Source: an uncultured Pseudomonadales bacterium (GTDB lineage: Bacteria > Pseudomonadota > Gammaproteobacteria > Pseudomonadales > Azotimanducaceae). Taken from it: a stretch of 64,000 nt of DNA. The translations under genes were made by a program, and so were the position numbers. The notes under the pieces were generated by a model. The model searched no databases, was not told the DNA's origin, and was given only the letters and a program-made list of their open reading frames with translations. This document shows, piece by piece, positions 62,188 through 64,000 of the stretch. Where the stretch lies: the NCBI GenBank assembly GCA_958296295.1, contig OY282460.1:1426001-1490000 (forward strand), given 5' to 3'. How positions within the stretch are numbered: position 1 is the stretch's first letter; each line of letters begins with the position of its first letter.

Positions 62188-64000
62188 ATGTGCGGAGTCT
62201 CGAAGACGCTTCTTGCAGGATCACTCCTGATCGCGCTGAGCACCCCTTCCGCCAAAGCGCAGACGGAAGGTCTTTTCTCGCCGCCGCCAAAAACGGCGCC
62301 AAATACAAGCGAACCATTCGCGTCTCCCGACGAATCACCATCAAGGCTGAACGGCAACGCCAACAAAGCGCCGGAAGCGTCGGCCAGCGTCGACATCTCG
62401 GATACAGTGGACCTTGAGGCCGGCGGCCAGACGATCAGGCGGCGCATGGCGCGAATCGACCTTGCGCAACTCGATGAGGCGCGGGGCGCCGTGCAGGCGG
62501 AGCGCGGTGCCCGTCTCGACCTCAATCTGTTTGGCGACTCGGTGTTCACCGCCGTCGACCTGCGCGTTGCGGCGACCATCACGGGCTACTCCATTTCCGG
62601 GCGACTCGAGGGTGTGCAGTTCGGCACCGCGACGCTTGTTGCGAACGGCGATGTCGTGGCCGGCTCGGTCCGCACGCCCGAAACAACCTTCTCGATTCGG
62701 TCCGTCGGCGGCGGGCGAGTGGAGATCCGCGAGGTGGATCCGTCCAAGCTGCCGCCCGGTGGCGAACCGCTGGTGCCGCCGCCATCGGCCCTCCGTTCCG
62801 AGCCGGCGACGGAGGCCGCGGCCAACGGGCAGGACGAGAAAGTGATCGACGTGTTGGTCGTCTACACGCCGGCGGCGCGCGAAGAAGCGGGCGGGCGTGC
62901 CGAAATCGAGACCATCATCGACCTTTGGGTGGTGGAGACGAACCAGGCCTATGTGGACAGCGGAGTGGACCAAGCAATCCATTTGGTGCATGCGGAAGAG
63001 GTCGACTACACCGAGCAGATTGGCTTGCCGCAGGATTTGTCTGCGCTTAGCGATCAAGACGGGGCGATGGACAACGTATTCGAAATGCGTGACCGGTTCG
63101 GCGCGGATCTGGTGAGCTTGGTGACGGAACCGGGACAGGACTTTTGTGGAATCGCATACCTGCTAACAGGCAATTCGTCACCCGCTACGCATCATCTCAG
63201 CGCCGTGCGCTTATGGTGCGGCGGCGGTCGCACCTTCGCCCACGAACTGGGCCACAACATGGGCCTCGTCCACGATCGGTTCGTCGACGCGAATAATAAG
63301 TTGAAGATATACCCCCACGCGCACGGCTATGTCAACCAAGAAGCCTTCAAGCCCGGGGCTACCGCAAAGGAAAGGTGGCTTACTATCATGGCGTATCCGG
63401 CTCAGTGCGGTCAGCTCTTCAAACCCTGCGCCAGGTTAATGCGTTTCTCCAACCCGAACCAGACCCATCTTGGGGATGCGATGGGCGTACCGGGCGACAC
63501 GGAGACATGGGCGCTCGACGGTCCCGCCGATGCGCGGCGCACGCTCAACAGCACGCGCATGTCGGTCGGCGCCTATCGCCCAAGCGTTCCGATACTCGTG
63601 GCCTCCGCCTCGATAGCCGTTCCGGGCGTGGATCCAAGGCAGTCGTTCACGCTCGACGCCGAGATCCACAACCGCGGGCGCCTCGGTGCCGGGGACGTCG
63701 CGCTCAGCTTCCACCGGTCGCCGGACGCAATCGTCACGCCGGAAGACGAAGAGGTCGCGGCAGCGAATCTGGACGAGGTCGCGCCATTGTCGGAGCGCAT
63801 CGAGTCTGTCGTGCTGACGGCGCCCGCCACGGGCGGCGACTATTGGTATGGCGTCTGCCTCGACAGCGACTACGCCGCCAGACGGTGCTCGGCGCCCGTG
63901 CGTATGGCCGTCGGCCCTTGGGCATCGATCACCGACGCAAGCGCCACGGAGGGGGATGCCATGGAGTTCGCGGTGACTCTTTCGGAACCCAGACCCGACA
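62188..64000 (+). CDS. Secreted reprolysin-like metzincin protease (runs off the window)
   Basis: The frame is open from the ATG at 62188 to the window end (604 codons, no stop). A signal peptide spans about 1-25 (LLAGSLLIALSTPSAKAQ). A prodomain follows (about 55-200), then a metalloprotease domain (about 210-480) with HELGHNMGLVHD starting at H352 and a Met-turn LTIMAYP. A beta-sandwich (about 485-585) and the start of a Calx-beta-type segment (ITDASATEGDAMEFAVTL) end the visible part. AAGAGG lies seven bases before the ATG. The 253-bp gap before it holds an AT-richer leader. Codon use here is less GC-biased than in upstream genes. Confidence 0.9.
   Translation, partial: MCGVSKTLLAGSLLIALSTPSAKAQTEGLFSPPPKTAPNTSEPFASPDESPSRLNGNANKAPEASASVDISDTVDLEAGGQTIRRRMARIDLAQLDEARGAVQAERGARLDLNLFGDSVFTAVDLRVAATITGYSISGRLEGVQFGTATLVANGDVVAGSVRTPETTFSIRSVGGGRVEIREVDPSKLPPGGEPLVPPPSALRSEPATEAAANGQDEKVIDVLVVYTPAAREEAGGRAEIETIIDLWVVETNQAYVDSGVDQAIHLVHAEEVDYTEQIGLPQDLSALSDQDGAMDNVFEMRDRFGADLVSLVTEPGQDFCGIAYLLTGNSSPATHHLSAVRLWCGGGRTFAHELGHNMGLVHDRFVDANNKLKIYPHAHGYVNQEAFKPGATAKERWLTIMAYPAQCGQLFKPCARLMRFSNPNQTHLGDAMGVPGDTETWALDGPADARRTLNSTRMSVGAYRPSVPILVASASIAVPGVDPRQSFTLDAEIHNRGRLGAGDVALSFHRSPDAIVTPEDEEVAAANLDEVAPLSERIESVVLTAPATGGDYWYGVCLDSDYAARRCSAPVRMAVGPWASITDASATEGDAMEFAVTLSEPRPD

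Overview
The window is GC-rich bacterial DNA, densely packed with genes and with many 1-4 bp start/stop overlaps. It is best read as an uncultured gammaproteobacterium, perhaps marine. The conserved block nadD-rsfS-rlmH-mrdA-rodA-mltB-rlpA-dacA-lipB and the phoH-ybeY-corC block are typical of gammaproteobacteria. The accessory genes (luciferase-like oxidoreductases, phytanoyl-CoA dioxygenases, CaiB/BaiF CoA-transferases, metal-dependent amidohydrolases) are common in marine and symbiont genomes. The class assignment is fairly firm; the habitat is a guess.

Layout. 1-2470: a luciferase-like oxidoreductase gene split by an insertion sequence (IS, 102-1757). 2467-19685: housekeeping genes: a VOC protein, lipoate and cell-wall genes (lipB, dacA, rlpA, mltB, rodA, mrdA), rlmH, rsfS, nadD and a LON-domain protein, then uppP, glnS, psd, a rhodanese, orn, corC, ybeY and phoH. 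19.7-28.8 kb: a tandem palindromic repeat, then ligD, a second luciferase-like oxidoreductase, a secreted protein of unknown function, fetB, an S9 peptidase lipoprotein and a squalene synthase. 28.8-36.9 kb: a phytanoyl-CoA dioxygenase, an amidohydrolase, a dioxygenase-HEAT fusion, a SpoU methyltransferase, an SMP-30 lactonase, gdhA and a STAND-like ATPase. 37.1-41.3 kb: a large DUF349 protein and a second, inverted copy of the IS. 41.4-42.3 kb: an alpha/beta hydrolase.

42.3-48.6 kb is the most unusual part: seven minus-strand genes that look like one operon. They encode a small exported acidic protein, a MotA/TolQ/ExbB-type channel protein, an actin-fold ATPase-like protein with an FHA-like tail, two single-span proteins with a vWA domain and an ExbD-like membrane aspartate, and two lipoproteins. 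I read this as a candidate ion-driven envelope machine that I cannot match to Tol, Exb, Mot, Gld or Zorya.

48.7-58.1 kb: thyX, a run of three type-III CoA-transferase genes (one a tandem fusion), a zinc-type dehydrogenase, an epimerase-like VOC protein, an enoyl-CoA hydratase and a phenylalanine hydroxylase with an animal-type ACT domain. 58.1-64.0 kb: a structured leader, a secreted metzincin with an (AB)2 repeat tail, a membrane-anchored protein resembling a protease prodomain, and a second metzincin that runs off the window.

No tRNA, rRNA, CRISPR array or phage module was seen, and no stretch over 300 bases lacks a gene or IS. The two IS copies are near-identical and inverted, but each has its own roughly 10-bp target duplication, so they inserted independently and the 38 kb between them is not a composite transposon.
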